From Pantoea eucalypti (GTDB taxonomy: Bacteria > Pseudomonadota > Gammaproteobacteria > Enterobacterales > Enterobacteriaceae): a DNA stretch of 64,000 bases. The translations under genes and the position numbers were made by a program. Below the pieces are notes generated by a model that was not told the origin of the DNA, did not search any database, and saw only the letters and a program-made list of their open reading frames with translations. Shown here in pieces: positions 28,776-37,857 of the stretch (within the stretch, counting starts at the first letter, position 1; each line of letters begins with the position of its first letter). The stretch is from the NCBI RefSeq assembly GCF_009646115.1, contig NZ_CP045720.1, positions 1,364,001 through 1,428,000 on the forward strand. The letters run 5' to 3'.

Positions 28776-29710
28776 GCAGACGCGTCGCCACCATCACGCT
28801 GAATCCGGCGTATGACCTGGTGGGATATACCCCTGAAATTGAACGCGGCGAAGTCAACCTGGTGAAAACCACCGGGCTGCACGCGGCGGGCAAGGGCATC
28901 AACGTTGCTAAAGTCCTGAAAGACCTGGGTATCGATGTCACCGTGGGTGGATTCCTGGGTAAAGAGAATCAGGACGGCTTCCAGCAGCTGTTCAGCGAGC
29001 TGGGCATTGCCAACCGTTTCCAGGTGGTGCCGGGCCGTACCCGTATTAACGTTAAACTCACTGAACAGACCGGCGACGTTACCGATCTCAACTTCTCCGG
29101 TTTCCAGGTCACGGGTCAGGACTGGGATCGTTTTACGGCTGATTCTCTGACCTGGCTGGGCCAGTTCGACATGGTCTGCGTCAGCGGCAGCCTGCCAGAA
29201 GGCGTTGATCACGATGCCTTTACCCGCTGGATGACCGAACTGCGTACTCACTGCCCCTGCATTATCTTCGACAGCAGCCGCGAGGCGCTGGTGGCAGGAC
29301 TGAAAGCCGCACCATGGCTGGTGAAACCTAACCGCCGTGAGCTGGAGATCTGGGCCGGTCGCAAACTGCCTGGTCTGCAGGATGTGATTGGCGCTGCGCA
29401 CGAACTGCGCGAGCAGGGCATCGCCCATGTGGTGATTTCATTGGGCGCGGAAGGCGCACTGTGGGTCAACGCGTCAGGCGAATGGATTGCTAAACCGCCG
29501 GTGTGTGAAGTCGTCAGCACCGTGGGTGCCGGTGATTCGATGGTGGGCGGCCTGATTTATGGCCTGCTGATGCGTGAATCCAGCGAACACACGCTGCGTC
29601 TTGCGACTGCCGTGGCGGCGATGGCCGTCAGCCAGAGCAACGTTGGCGTTTCCGATCGTACGCAGTTGGCCGCAATGATGGCGCGTGTCGACTTACAACC
29701 CGTTAACTGA
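28772..29710 (+). CDS. fruK: 1-phosphofructokinase FruK
   Basis: FruK phosphorylates fructose 1-phosphate, the product of FruA, to fructose 1,6-bisphosphate. The 312-residue PfkB-family protein (same length as E. coli) has NPAYDLVGY at the start, [12 protein letters not shown] as the first PfkB signature and [12 protein letters not shown] as the second, with the catalytic aspartate in GAGD. FruK also interacts with Cra in E. coli and modulates its activity. Second gene of fruBKA, starting in the ATGA overlap with fruB. Confidence 0.97.
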   Translation: MSRRVATITLNPAYDLVGYTPEIERGEVNLVKTTGLHAAGKGINVAKVLKDLGIDVTVGGFLGKENQDGFQQLFSELGIANRFQVVPGRTRINVKLTEQTGDVTDLNFSGFQVTGQDWDRFTADSLTWLGQFDMVCVSGSLPEGVDHDAFTRWMTELRTHCPCIIFDSSREALVAGLKAAPWLVKPNRRELEIWAGRKLPGLQDVIGAAHELREQGIAHVVISLGAEGALWVNASGEWIAKPPVCEVVSTVGAGDSMVGGLIYGLLMRESSEHTLRLATAVAAMAVSQSNVGVSDRTQLAAMMARVDLQPVN

Positions 29711-29726
29711 CAGCAGGAGAGCGATA

Positions 29727-31439
29727 ATGAAAACGCTGCTGATTAAAGACCCTACACTGGGACTGGCTTCCGCATATATGGCGCAACAACGTCTGGCTGC
29801 CGCCGCAGCTGCTGCGGGCCTGACCCTGACTGAGAACCCTGCCGACGCTGAACTGGCGATTGTGCTGGGTAAAAACGTGCCGGATGATGCGGCGCTGAAC
29901 GGCAAAGCGGTCTGGCTGGGTGATATCCAGCTGGCGGTCCGCGAGCCGGAAACCTTCCTTAACCGCGCCAAAGCTGAAGCCAAAACCTGGCAGGCTCCTG
30001 CGGCTGTGGCAACACCTGCAGGTGCATCAGCTGCAGCACCGGCTCAGGCTGGCGCGCAGAAACGCGTTGTGGCCGTTACCGCCTGTCCGACCGGCGTGGC
30101 ACACACCTTTATGGCTGCCGAAGCTATTCAGGCTGAAGCGACCCGTCGCGGCTGGTGGGTGAAAGTTGAAACTCGCGGTTCAGTGGGTGCGGGTAACGCC
30201 ATCACCCCGGAAGAAGTTGCTGCCGCCGATCTGGTGATCGTCGCAGCTGACATCGAAGTGGATCTGGCGAAATTTGACGGGAAGCCGATGTACCGCACCT
30301 CAACCGGTCTGGCGCTGAAGAAAACCGCGCAGGAACTGGATAAAGCGGTTGCAGAAGCGAAGCCGTATAAAGCGGTGGCTGGTGGACAGAGCAATAGCAG
30401 TGAAGAAGAGAAGAAAGGCGGGGCAGGGGCTTATCGTCACCTGCTGACCGGTGTTTCTTACATGCTGCCGATGGTGGTCGCGGGTGGTCTGAGCATCGCC
30501 CTGTCGTTTGCTTTTGGTATCACAGCGTTTAAAGAACAGGGCACTCTGGCCGCTGCGCTGATGCAAATCGGTGGGGGCAGCGCTTTTGCTCTGATGGTAC
30601 CAGTGCTGGCGGGCTTTATCGCCTTCTCCATCGCTGACCGTCCGGGTCTGACGCCAGGTCTGATTGGCGGTATGATCGCCACCAGCATCAATGCAGGCTT
30701 CTTAGGCGGTATTATCGCGGGCTTTATTGCCGGTTATGCAGCGAAGCTGATCAGCGGCAAAGTCAAACTGCCGCAGAGTATGGAAGCGCTGAAACCGATA
30801 TTGATTATCCCGCTGTTCGCGAGTCTGATCACCGGCCTGCTGATGATCTACGTGGTGGGCAAACCGGTTGCGGGCATCATGAATGGCCTGACACACTGGC
30901 TGGCTAACATGGGCACGGCGAATGCGGTCCTGCTGGGCGCAATCCTGGGCGGCATGATGTGTACCGATATGGGCGGTCCGGTGAACAAAGTGGCTTACGC
31001 ATTTGGCGTCGGCTTACTGAGTTCGCAGACGTATGCACCGATGGCCGCCATCATGGCAGCCGGTATGGTGCCACCGCTGGCGATGGGTCTGGCTACGCTG
31101 GTTGCCCGTCGTAAATTCAACAAAGGTCAGCAGGAAGGTGGTAAAGCGGCACTGGTTCTGGGTCTCTGCTTTATCTCTGAAGGTGCGATTCCATTCGCAG
31201 CCCGTGACCCGATGCGTGTTCTGCCTTGCTGTATCGTGGGCGGCGCAATCACCGGCGCGATCTCCATGGCGATTGGCGCGAAACTGATGGCACCGCACGG
31301 TGGACTGTTTGTACTGCTGATCCCTGGCGCCATTACCCCGGTTGTCGGTTATCTGATGTCGATTGTCATCGGTACTGCGGTTGCGGGTCTGGGCTATGCG
31401 ATACTGAAACGTCCGGAAGAGCAGCTGGCGAAAGCCTGA
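29727..31439 (+). CDS. fruA: Fructose PTS permease FruA (IIB'BC)
   Basis: FruA imports fructose and phosphorylates it to fructose 1-phosphate. The 570-residue protein (E. coli 563) has a degenerate IIB' domain (about 1-95), an Ala/Pro-rich linker (TPAGASAAAPAQAGAQ), the active IIB domain with Cys120 in TACPTGVAHTF, and the membrane IIC domain from about residue 240 with DMGGPVNK and SEGAIPFAARDP. The start at ATG 29727 has AGGAGAGCG upstream; an earlier in-frame start would overlap fruK. A strong terminator follows. Confidence 0.97.
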   Translation: MKTLLIKDPTLGLASAYMAQQRLAAAAAAAGLTLTENPADAELAIVLGKNVPDDAALNGKAVWLGDIQLAVREPETFLNRAKAEAKTWQAPAAVATPAGASAAAPAQAGAQKRVVAVTACPTGVAHTFMAAEAIQAEATRRGWWVKVETRGSVGAGNAITPEEVAAADLVIVAADIEVDLAKFDGKPMYRTSTGLALKKTAQELDKAVAEAKPYKAVAGGQSNSSEEEKKGGAGAYRHLLTGVSYMLPMVVAGGLSIALSFAFGITAFKEQGTLAAALMQIGGGSAFALMVPVLAGFIAFSIADRPGLTPGLIGGMIATSINAGFLGGIIAGFIAGYAAKLISGKVKLPQSMEALKPILIIPLFASLITGLLMIYVVGKPVAGIMNGLTHWLANMGTANAVLLGAILGGMMCTDMGGPVNKVAYAFGVGLLSSQTYAPMAAIMAAGMVPPLAMGLATLVARRKFNKGQQEGGKAALVLGLCFISEGAIPFAARDPMRVLPCCIVGGAITGAISMAIGAKLMAPHGGLFVLLIPGAITPVVGYLMSIVIGTAVAGLGYAILKRPEEQLAKA

Positions 31440-31473
31440 TGTGCAGAAATGCATAATCTGCTGAAGTGATAAT

Positions 31474-31506
31474 AACAGGGAGCCGGTGGCTCCCTGTTTG
31501 CTTTTA
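31474..31506 (+). terminator. Terminator of fruBKA
   Basis: An 11-bp perfect stem AACAGGGAGCC / GGCTCCCTGTT with a 3-base loop (31474-31498), followed by TGCTTTT. Confidence 0.88.
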
Positions 31507-31534
31507 CGTCTTTCCGATCTGACCTTGTTCCCTG
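31507..31534 (-). repeat. Single copy of a dispersed intergenic repeat core
   Basis: The 28 bases here match, on the opposite strand, the core of the repeat at 50171-50386 (the AGGGAACAGGGTCAGATCGG region plus AAAGACG) at all but about two positions. It is wedged between the fruA terminator and the next hairpin. Nothing here codes for protein. See the repeat cluster at 50171-50431. Confidence 0.7.
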
Positions 31535-31582
31535 TTCAGGCTCAGTCTTACAGCAACCAGGCCTGACTTTGTCAAAAATCTC

Positions 31583-31604
31583 GGAGCCAGCTGGCTCCCT
31601 TTTT
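31583..31604. terminator. Second hairpin between fruA and nfo
   Basis: GGAGCCAG / CTGGCTCC (31583-31598) is a perfect inverted repeat, followed on the plus strand by CTTTTTC. It could back up termination of fruBKA and, with a weaker T-tract on the other strand, serve convergent nfo. Confidence 0.75.
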
Positions 31605-32450
31605 CTATCCCTGCTGTTCAGCTTTCAGCCAGGCAATCTCATCTTTCCAGATGTCGGGATTAATAGTCTCAAGAATTAACGGAATACCATCAAACCGCGG
31701 ATCTTTCATCAGCCAGCTAAATACGGTTTTGCCGATATTCCCTTCACCCAGGCTGTGATGGCGGTCAACGCGACTGTCGAAGGCGCTTTTGGCATCGTTA
31801 AGGTGCATACCGCGCAGATAATCAAAGCCGACAATGCGCTCAAACTCAGCAAAGGTTGCCTCGCAGTCCGCTTCGGTACGCAGGTCATACCCGCCAGCAA
31901 ACGCATGACAGGTATCAATGCAGACGCCGACGCGCGACTTATCTTCGACATGTTCAATAATGGTGGCGAGGTGCTCGAAGCGGAATCCGAGGTTACTGCC
32001 CTGACCGGCGGTATTCTCAATGACGGCGGTCACATTCTGGCTCTGGTCGAGGGCGATGTTGATCGACTCCGCAATCCGCTTCAGGCAGGCCTCTTCTTCA
32101 ATCTGATGCAGATGGCTGCCGGGATGGAAGTTCAGCAGCGTCAGGCCGAGCTGGTCACAACGTTTTAATTCATCAATAAAGGCCGCGCGGGATTTCTCCA
32201 GCGCCTCTTCAACCGGATGACCGAGGTTAATCAGAAAACTGTCGTGCGGCAGAATTTGCTGCGGACTGAATTTGTACGTCTCGCAGGCGGCGCGAAAAGC
32301 ATCAATCACCTCAGTGGAGAGCGGGGCGGCCTTCCACTGACGCTGATTTTTAGTAAAGAGGGCAAAGGCGGTGGCTTCTATTTCATGGGCGCGAATCACT
32401 GCCTGATCCACACCACCTGCCGCACTCACGTGTGCGCCGATATATTTCAT
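31605..32450 (-). CDS. nfo: Endonuclease IV (Nfo)
   Basis: Nfo cleaves DNA 5' to abasic sites and removes 3' blocking groups in base excision repair. The 281-residue TIM-barrel protein (E. coli 285) carries the three zinc ligands regions: [39 protein letters not shown] and [10 protein letters not shown]. In E. coli it is a SoxRS target; I did not identify a SoxS box. Convergent with fruBKA. Confidence 0.97.
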   Translation of the reverse strand: MKYIGAHVSAAGGVDQAVIRAHEIEATAFALFTKNQRQWKAAPLSTEVIDAFRAACETYKFSPQQILPHDSFLINLGHPVEEALEKSRAAFIDELKRCDQLGLTLLNFHPGSHLHQIEEEACLKRIAESINIALDQSQNVTAVIENTAGQGSNLGFRFEHLATIIEHVEDKSRVGVCIDTCHAFAGGYDLRTEADCEATFAEFERIVGFDYLRGMHLNDAKSAFDSRVDRHHSLGEGNIGKTVFSWLMKDPRFDGIPLILETINPDIWKDEIAWLKAEQQG

Positions 32451-32501
32451 GCCTTTCTCCTGGGGCTATGCACGGATGAAACGGCATGATACCCGATGCT
32501 G

Positions 32502-33557
32502 TTAGCCCATGAAATGTTGCACCAGCAGATTGATGGTGCCGCCACCCGCGATTAACCAGCCAAATACCAGTGCGCCCAGCAGCAGCGGTTTAACGCCCGC
32601 CTCACGTAATGCGCTAAAACGGGTGGTTAATCCCAGAGCCGCCATCGCCATCGCCAGCAGCAGACCCGCCAGCTCGTTCAGCGTGGCCACTACCGTGGCA
32701 GGCAGCAGCTGCAGCGAGTTAAACAGCGCGACTGCGATAAACAGCAGGGCGAACCAGGGAAACGTCACCGGCTGACGCGCGTTGCTCGCTTTGCGTTTGC
32801 CGCGTAGCACTGCACTCAGGCAGAGCAGGAACGGGGCCAGCATCATCACCCGCAGCATTTTGGCAATCACCGCGCTGTTCTCGGCATCGGGACTGATGCT
32901 GTGTCCGGCAGCCACGACCTGTGCCACTTCATGGATGGTCGAACCGGTAAATACCCCAAACTGCGATGCACTCAGGCCTGGAAAAAGATGGTGCGCCAGC
33001 GGCCACAGCATTGGATAGATAAAGATTGCCAGCGTGCCGAACAGCACCACGGTTGCAATAGCCACCGCCACTTTCGAGGAGGCGGCTTTTACCACTGGCT
33101 CGGTCGCCAGTACGGCCGCTGCCCCACAGATGCTGCTGCCCGCGCCAATCAGCCAGACGGTATCGCGATCCAGTTTCAGCAGCCGGATGCCCAGCAGGCA
33201 GGTAATAAAGAAGGTGCTGCTCAGCGTCAGCGCATCAATCAGGATGCCGCTAAAACCAACGTCGGCAATCTGTTGTAAGGTGATGCGAAATCCAAACAGG
33301 ATGATCCCCAGCCGCAGCAGCTTCTGCTTAGCCAGTATCACGCCGCTGTCGCAGCGCGACGCCAGAGGCGTATAGACGCTATTGCCGACCAGGATGCCCA
33401 GCATGATTGCCAGGGTCAGTGAACCCAGCCCCGCTGCTGCCACCACCGGTTGCTGTGCGAGCCAGCTGGCAGCCGCGGCAATCGCGGCAGTCAGCAGCAG
33501 ACCGGGGAACCAGAGCGTAACAGGATGATGGGGTTTAGCGATGCTCAGTTCGGTCAT
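32502..33557 (-). CDS. yeiH: Conserved inner-membrane protein YeiH (UPF0324)
   Basis: A 351-residue integral membrane protein with about ten helices (E. coli YeiH 349). Family motifs: LRLGIILFGFRIT, GAGSSICGAAAVLATEPV, GSTIHEVAQVVAAGH and LAMAMAALGLTT. The family has been proposed to transport sulfur compounds, without firm evidence. A GTG three codons upstream is open, but ATG 33557 has GAGGAG at proper spacing. The nearby LysR gene yeiE is a candidate regulator by gene context. Confidence 0.9.
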   Translation of the reverse strand: MTELSIAKPHHPVTLWFPGLLLTAAIAAAASWLAQQPVVAAAGLGSLTLAIMLGILVGNSVYTPLASRCDSGVILAKQKLLRLGIILFGFRITLQQIADVGFSGILIDALTLSSTFFITCLLGIRLLKLDRDTVWLIGAGSSICGAAAVLATEPVVKAASSKVAVAIATVVLFGTLAIFIYPMLWPLAHHLFPGLSASQFGVFTGSTIHEVAQVVAAGHSISPDAENSAVIAKMLRVMMLAPFLLCLSAVLRGKRKASNARQPVTFPWFALLFIAVALFNSLQLLPATVVATLNELAGLLLAMAMAALGLTTRFSALREAGVKPLLLGALVFGWLIAGGGTINLLVQHFMG

Positions 33558-33663
33558 GGTGGTCACTCCTCATGGTTGAGTCATGATCATGACGGCGACT
33601 GGCTTAAAAGTGAAATTGATAATATATTTATAATTGACCAGAATAAACGATAAGGCCGCAATC

Positions 33664-34038
33664 ATGATAGTTTCGCGTCTGCGCCGCTGGGCGACGCTGA
33701 TCAAAAGAGATGCCCGGGTGCTGTGGTTTGCCTTTCGCGATCCGCGCACGCCCTGGTGGAACAAAGTGGCGATGCTGGGGCTGGTCGCGTATGGCGTCAG
33801 CCCGATCGATCTCATCCCGGATGTGATCCCGTTTGTTGGTCTGCTGGATGACGCGGTGATTATCCCGACGGGCGTCATGGTGCTGATGCGGTTGCTGCCG
33901 AAAGACGTGCGTATCAGCAGCATCGCGAAAGCGCAGTCTCAGCGTGCGCGCGGTAAAAAAATGGCAGGCTGGCTGGGCATCGCCGGGCTGCTCTGGCTGG
34001 CATTAATGATTTATCTTGTCAGGCATTCATTGAGTTAA
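33664..34038 (+). CDS. DUF1232 (YkvA-like) membrane protein
   Basis: A 124-residue protein with the DUF1232 core KVAMLGLVAYGVSPIDLIPDVIPFVGLLDDAVI and a C-terminal transmembrane helix (WLGIAGLLWLALMIYLV). Members of this family are small membrane-associated proteins of unknown role. A TTG ten codons upstream is open, but ATG 33664 with AAGG upstream is the likely start. It ends nine bases before yeiE and probably shares its transcript. E. coli K-12 has no gene at this position. Confidence 0.82.
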   Translation: MIVSRLRRWATLIKRDARVLWFAFRDPRTPWWNKVAMLGLVAYGVSPIDLIPDVIPFVGLLDDAVIIPTGVMVLMRLLPKDVRISSIAKAQSQRARGKKMAGWLGIAGLLWLALMIYLVRHSLS

Positions 34039-34047
34039 GAGGCAACA

Positions 34048-34914
34048 ATGCACATTACGCTGCGGCAAATCGAAGTGTTCACCGAAGTGCTCAAAAGCGG
34101 TTCAACGACGCAGGCTTCGCAGTTGCTGGCGCTGTCGCAGTCCGCAGTCAGCGCGGCGCTGGCCGATCTGGAGAGTCAACTTGGGGTGCAGCTGTTTGAT
34201 CGGGTCGGCAAACGGCTGGTGCTAAATGAGCACGGGCGGCTGCTCTATCCGCGTGCGGTAGGACTGCTGGAGCAGGCAGGTGAAATTGAGCAATTGTTCA
34301 AAGAGGATAACGGCGCAATTCGCATCTTCGCCAGCAGCACCATCGGTAACTATCTGCTGCCGGGCATGATGGCCGCTTATCGCCGTGATTTTCCGGGGTT
34401 GCCGCTGGAGCTGAGCGTCGGAAACAGTCAGGATGTGATTCAGGCGGTTTCCGATTTTCGCGTAGACGTCGGGTTGATTGAAGGGCCGTGTCACATGACC
34501 GAGCTGGTCAGTGAACCCTGGCTGGAAGATGAACTGGTGGTGTTTGCCGCACCTGACGCCGCGATCCTGCAACAGCCGGTGAAGCTGAAAACGCTGGCCG
34601 AAGCGCCCTGGATCCTGCGCGAGCGCGGCTCGGGCACCCGTGAAATCGTCGACTATCTGCTGTTGTCACACCTGCCAAGTTTTCAGCTGGGCATGGAGCT
34701 GGGCAACTCCGAAGCGATCAAGCATGCAGTGCGGCATGGCATGGGGATCAGCTGTCTTTCACGCCGGGTGATTGCCGATCTGCTGGAGGCGGGCACGCTG
34801 ACAGAACTGACGATTCCGTTGCCGCGTCTGACCCGAACGCTCTACCGCATTCATCACCGGCAGAAGCATATTTCAAAAGCGCTGACGCGCTTTTTGTCCT
34901 ATTGCCGTGAGTGA
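34048..34914 (+). CDS. yeiE: LysR-type regulator YeiE
   Basis: A 288-residue LysR-family transcription factor (E. coli 293). The winged helix-turn-helix is at about residues 4-62 ([36 protein letters not shown]) and the effector-binding domain follows with [15 protein letters not shown] and [12 protein letters not shown]. In Salmonella and Cronobacter YeiE is linked to sulfite sensing, motility and iron control. It lies in the E. coli context with yeiH and lysP. Confidence 0.93.
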   Translation: MHITLRQIEVFTEVLKSGSTTQASQLLALSQSAVSAALADLESQLGVQLFDRVGKRLVLNEHGRLLYPRAVGLLEQAGEIEQLFKEDNGAIRIFASSTIGNYLLPGMMAAYRRDFPGLPLELSVGNSQDVIQAVSDFRVDVGLIEGPCHMTELVSEPWLEDELVVFAAPDAAILQQPVKLKTLAEAPWILRERGSGTREIVDYLLLSHLPSFQLGMELGNSEAIKHAVRHGMGISCLSRRVIADLLEAGTLTELTIPLPRLTRTLYRIHHRQKHISKALTRFLSYCRE

Positions 34915-35031
34915 CCGCTAATAATTCGGGCGCGATCATGAACATAACTTATAACAGCATGGCATCAGCTATACAGAGGCGGTCTGGCTGCTACAATCGC
35001 GCCTCATTTTTACCCAGCGTAGCGTTAACAC

Positions 35032-36498
35032 ATGCATAATGACCCAAATACAACACAACAACCTGCATTACGACGTGCGTTAAAAGCCCGTCATCTGACG
35101 ATGATCGCCATCGGCGGCTCAATCGGTACTGGCCTGTTTGTCGCCTCTGGCGCAACCATCGCACAGGCTGGCCCCGGTGGAGCACTTCTCTCCTATATGC
35201 TCATCGGCCTGATGGTCTACTTCCTGATGACCAGTCTCGGTGAGCTGGCCGCCTTTATGCCCGTATCGGGTTCTTTCGCCACCTACGGCGCGAAATATGT
35301 TGAAGAGGGCTTTGGCTTCGCCCTCGGCTGGAACTACTGGTACAACTGGGCGGTGACCATCGCGGTTGACCTGGTGGCGTCCCAGCTGGTGATGACCTAC
35401 TGGTTCCCTGACACGCCAGGCTGGATCTGGAGCGCGTTGTTCCTGGGTCTGATATTCCTGCTTAACTACATCTCGGTGAAAGGCTTTGGCGAGGCGGAAT
35501 ACTGGTTCTCGCTGATTAAAGTGGCCACCGTGATTATCTTTATCATTGTTGGCGTGCTGATGATTACCGGCATTATGCGCGGTGCGGAGCATGCGGGCTG
35601 GCATAACTGGCAGGTTGGCGATGCGCCGTTTGCGGGTGGCTTTGCGGCAATGATTGGCGTGGCGATGATTGTGGGATTCTCCTTCCAGGGCACCGAGCTG
35701 ATCGGTATCGCGGCGGGCGAATCTGAAGATCCGGCGAAAAATATCCCGCGCGCGGTGCGGCAGATTTTCTGGCGTATCCTGCTGTTCTATGTGTTCGCCA
35801 TCCTGATTATCAGTCTGATCCTGCCGTACACCGATCCGCAGTTGCTGCATAACGACATTGACGATATCAGCGTCAGCCCGTTCACCCTGGTGTTCCAGAA
35901 CGCCGGTCTGCTCTCTGCGGCAGCGGTGATGAATGCGGTGATCCTGACGGCGGTGCTGTCAGCCGGTAACTCCGGTATGTACGCCTCAACGCGTATGCTT
36001 TACAACCTGGCGAGTGAAGGCAAAGCGCCGCGCATTTTCGCGAAACTCTCCAAAGGCGGCGTTCCGCGCAATGCCTTATGGGCGACGACCGTTGTGGCCG
36101 GGCTGTGCTTCCTGACCTCTAAGTTTGGCAATCAGGAAGTCTATCTGTGGCTGCTGAATACCTCAGGCATGACCGGTTTTATCGCCTGGCTGGGTATTGC
36201 CATCAGTCACTATCGCTTCCGCCGCGGCTATGTTGCCCAGGGTCATGATCTTAACGATCTGCCTTACCGTTCCGGCTTCTTCCCGCTGGGGCCGATCTTC
36301 GCCTTTGTGCTTTGCCTGATCATTACGCTGGGTCAGAACTATCAGGCATTCCTTAACGACAGCATTGACTGGTACAGCGTAGCGGCCACCTACATTGGCC
36401 TTCCGCTGTTCCTGATTATCTGGTTCGGCTACAGGCTGACGCGCGGCAGCCGTTTCGTGAAGTACAGCGAGATGGAGTTCCCGGTTCATAAAGATTAG
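35032..36498 (+). CDS. lysP: Lysine-specific permease LysP
   Basis: LysP imports lysine by proton symport and, in E. coli, also restrains the acid-response regulator CadC. The 488-residue APC-family protein (E. coli 489) has about twelve helices. Motifs: LKARHLTMIAIGGSIGTGLFVASG at the start, GELAAFMPVSGSFATYG, FQGTELIGIAAGESEDP and NAVILTAVLSAGNSGMYASTRML. Monocistronic, followed by two inverted repeats. Confidence 0.96.
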   Translation: MHNDPNTTQQPALRRALKARHLTMIAIGGSIGTGLFVASGATIAQAGPGGALLSYMLIGLMVYFLMTSLGELAAFMPVSGSFATYGAKYVEEGFGFALGWNYWYNWAVTIAVDLVASQLVMTYWFPDTPGWIWSALFLGLIFLLNYISVKGFGEAEYWFSLIKVATVIIFIIVGVLMITGIMRGAEHAGWHNWQVGDAPFAGGFAAMIGVAMIVGFSFQGTELIGIAAGESEDPAKNIPRAVRQIFWRILLFYVFAILIISLILPYTDPQLLHNDIDDISVSPFTLVFQNAGLLSAAAVMNAVILTAVLSAGNSGMYASTRMLYNLASEGKAPRIFAKLSKGGVPRNALWATTVVAGLCFLTSKFGNQEVYLWLLNTSGMTGFIAWLGIAISHYRFRRGYVAQGHDLNDLPYRSGFFPLGPIFAFVLCLIITLGQNYQAFLNDSIDWYSVAATYIGLPLFLIIWFGYRLTRGSRFVKYSEMEFPVHKD

Positions 36499-36509
36499 AA
36501 CTGTGCGCT

Positions 36510-36542
36510 GGCGCTGTTAAGTCAGGTACCTGACACAGCGCC
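36510..36542 (+). repeat. Bulged inverted repeat downstream of lysP
   Basis: GGCGCTGT (36510-36517) pairs with ACAGCGCC (36535-36542) around a 14-bp palindrome GTCAGGTACCTGAC, with TAA as a bulge on one side. No T-tract follows. It begins 11 bases past the lysP stop codon and may protect the 3' end of the mRNA. Confidence 0.6.
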
Positions 36543-36571
36543 TTGAGGCAGCTCCCGGCCTTAAAGCGATA

Positions 36572-36604
36572 GGCGCATACGTCTTTGCGAAAGACGTATG
36601 CGCC
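36572..36604 (+). repeat. Perfect 15-bp inverted repeat downstream of lysP
   Basis: GGCGCATACGTCTTT (36572-36586) pairs perfectly with 36590-36604 around loop GCG. There is no following T run, so it is not a classical intrinsic terminator. Its symmetry would also suit a cruciform or a protein site. Confidence 0.75.
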
Positions 36605-36713
36605 CTGAGCATCTTCCCCATCTTTAACGTCAAGGCGCTATATCTGCCATTATCGTTCCCCTAACAACACCATTTTTTACTGCTTTTTCTCGCCTCGCTT
36701 ATGCGAACGAATT

Positions 36714-36726
36714 GATAATTATTATC
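36714..36726 (+). promoter_or_regulatory. Fur box ahead of the iron-importer genes
   Basis: GATAATTATTATC, extended to TTGATAATTATTATCA, is a close match to the Fur consensus and is symmetric. It lies 55 bases before the permease ATG. It predicts repression by Fe2+-Fur. Confidence 0.8.
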
Positions 36727-36780
36727 ACCTGCACTATTGTGACTGCGTTTTCTGACGTGATAGCCACACAGGGTTCAAAA

Positions 36781-37857
36781 ATGACTACCGAAACTTCGCT
36801 GCTGGCGGGGGAAGAGACGCTTCACCACACCATGCAAAACTATCATCAGGTGCTGCGCCGCCGCCTGATCTGGATTGGCGTATTACTGGTGGCAATTATT
36901 GCCTCATTAATCCTCGACTTTACGCTCGGTCCGGCCGGGCTCTCACTGGACACGCTGTGGAATACGCTGCTCAGCCCCGACAGTGTCGATGCCGGTACCC
37001 GTGTTATCGTCTGGGATATTCGTCTGCCTTATGCACTGATGGCGCTGGTGGTCGGGCTGTCGCTGGGCCTGGCAGGCGCAGAAATGCAGACTATCCTGAA
37101 TAACCCGCTGGCCAGCCCGTTTACGCTCGGTGTCTCATCGGCAGCGGCGTTTGGTGCCGCACTGGCGATCATTCTCGGCGTTGGTATTCCTGGCATTCCT
37201 GATCAGTGGTTAATCTCAGCCAACGCCTTTGTCTTTGCACTGTTTGCCGCGCTGATGCTGGATGCCGTGACCCGCTGGACGCAGGTCTCCTCTGCGGGCG
37301 TCGTGCTGTTCGGTATTGCACTGGTCTTTACCTTTAACGCACTGGTCTCGATGATGCAGTTCATTGCCAGCGAAGATACGCTGCAGGGTCTGGTGTTCTG
37401 GACCATGGGCAGCCTGGCGCGCGCCTCCTGGGAGAAGCTGGGCGTGCTGACCGTGGCGCTGGCCATCCTGGTGCCGTTCTCAATGATGAGCAGCTGGAAG
37501 CTGACGGCGCTGCGTCTGGGTGAAGATCGCGCCGTGAGCTTTGGTATCGACGTGCGCCGGCTGCGCCTGACCACCTTGCTGCGCATCAGTATCCTTTCGG
37601 CGCTGGCGGTGGCGTTTGTGGGCCCCATCGGCTTCATCGGCCTGGTCGCACCCCACATTGCTCGCATGATGTTTGGTGAAGATCACCGTTTCTATCTGCC
37701 TGCCAGTGCGCTGGTTGGCGCGCTGGTGCTCTCCCTGGCGTCAGTCGCGTCGAAAAACCTGCTGCCGGGTGTCATTATTCCCGTGGGTATTGTGACGTCA
37801 CTGATTGGTGTGCCGTTCTTCCTGAGTATTATTCTGCGTCATCGGGGGACGGTATAA
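36781..37857 (+). CDS. FecCD-family iron-siderophore ABC permease
   Basis: A 358-residue inner-membrane permease of the BtuC/FecCD family with about ten helices. Family signatures: RLPYALMALVVGLSLGLAGAEMQTILNNPLASPFTLGVSSAAAFGA, GSLARASWEKL and GPIGFIGLVAPHIARMMFG-DHR-LP. It should form a homodimeric channel for a ferric siderophore or related compound. The open frame starts at 36712 over the Fur box, so ATG 36781 is preferred, though its ribosome-binding site is weak. One base overlap with the ATPase gene. No substrate-binding protein or TonB receptor is encoded nearby. Confidence 0.9.
   Translation: MTTETSLLAGEETLHHTMQNYHQVLRRRLIWIGVLLVAIIASLILDFTLGPAGLSLDTLWNTLLSPDSVDAGTRVIVWDIRLPYALMALVVGLSLGLAGAEMQTILNNPLASPFTLGVSSAAAFGAALAIILGVGIPGIPDQWLISANAFVFALFAALMLDAVTRWTQVSSAGVVLFGIALVFTFNALVSMMQFIASEDTLQGLVFWTMGSLARASWEKLGVLTVALAILVPFSMMSSWKLTALRLGEDRAVSFGIDVRRLRLTTLLRISILSALAVAFVGPIGFIGLVAPHIARMMFGEDHRFYLPASALVGALVLSLASVASKNLLPGVIIPVGIVTSLIGVPFFLSIILRHRGTV

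Noticed and set aside
28454..29428. A 324-codon open frame antisense to fruB and fruK.
   Set aside because: It spans two well-identified genes and shows no protein family features.
31507..31520. CTTTCCGATCT resembles the end of an Illumina sequencing adapter, suggesting contamination.
   Set aside because: The match is only partial, the same segment occurs inside longer repeat copies near 50200 and 50340, and the flanks are continuous genomic sequence.
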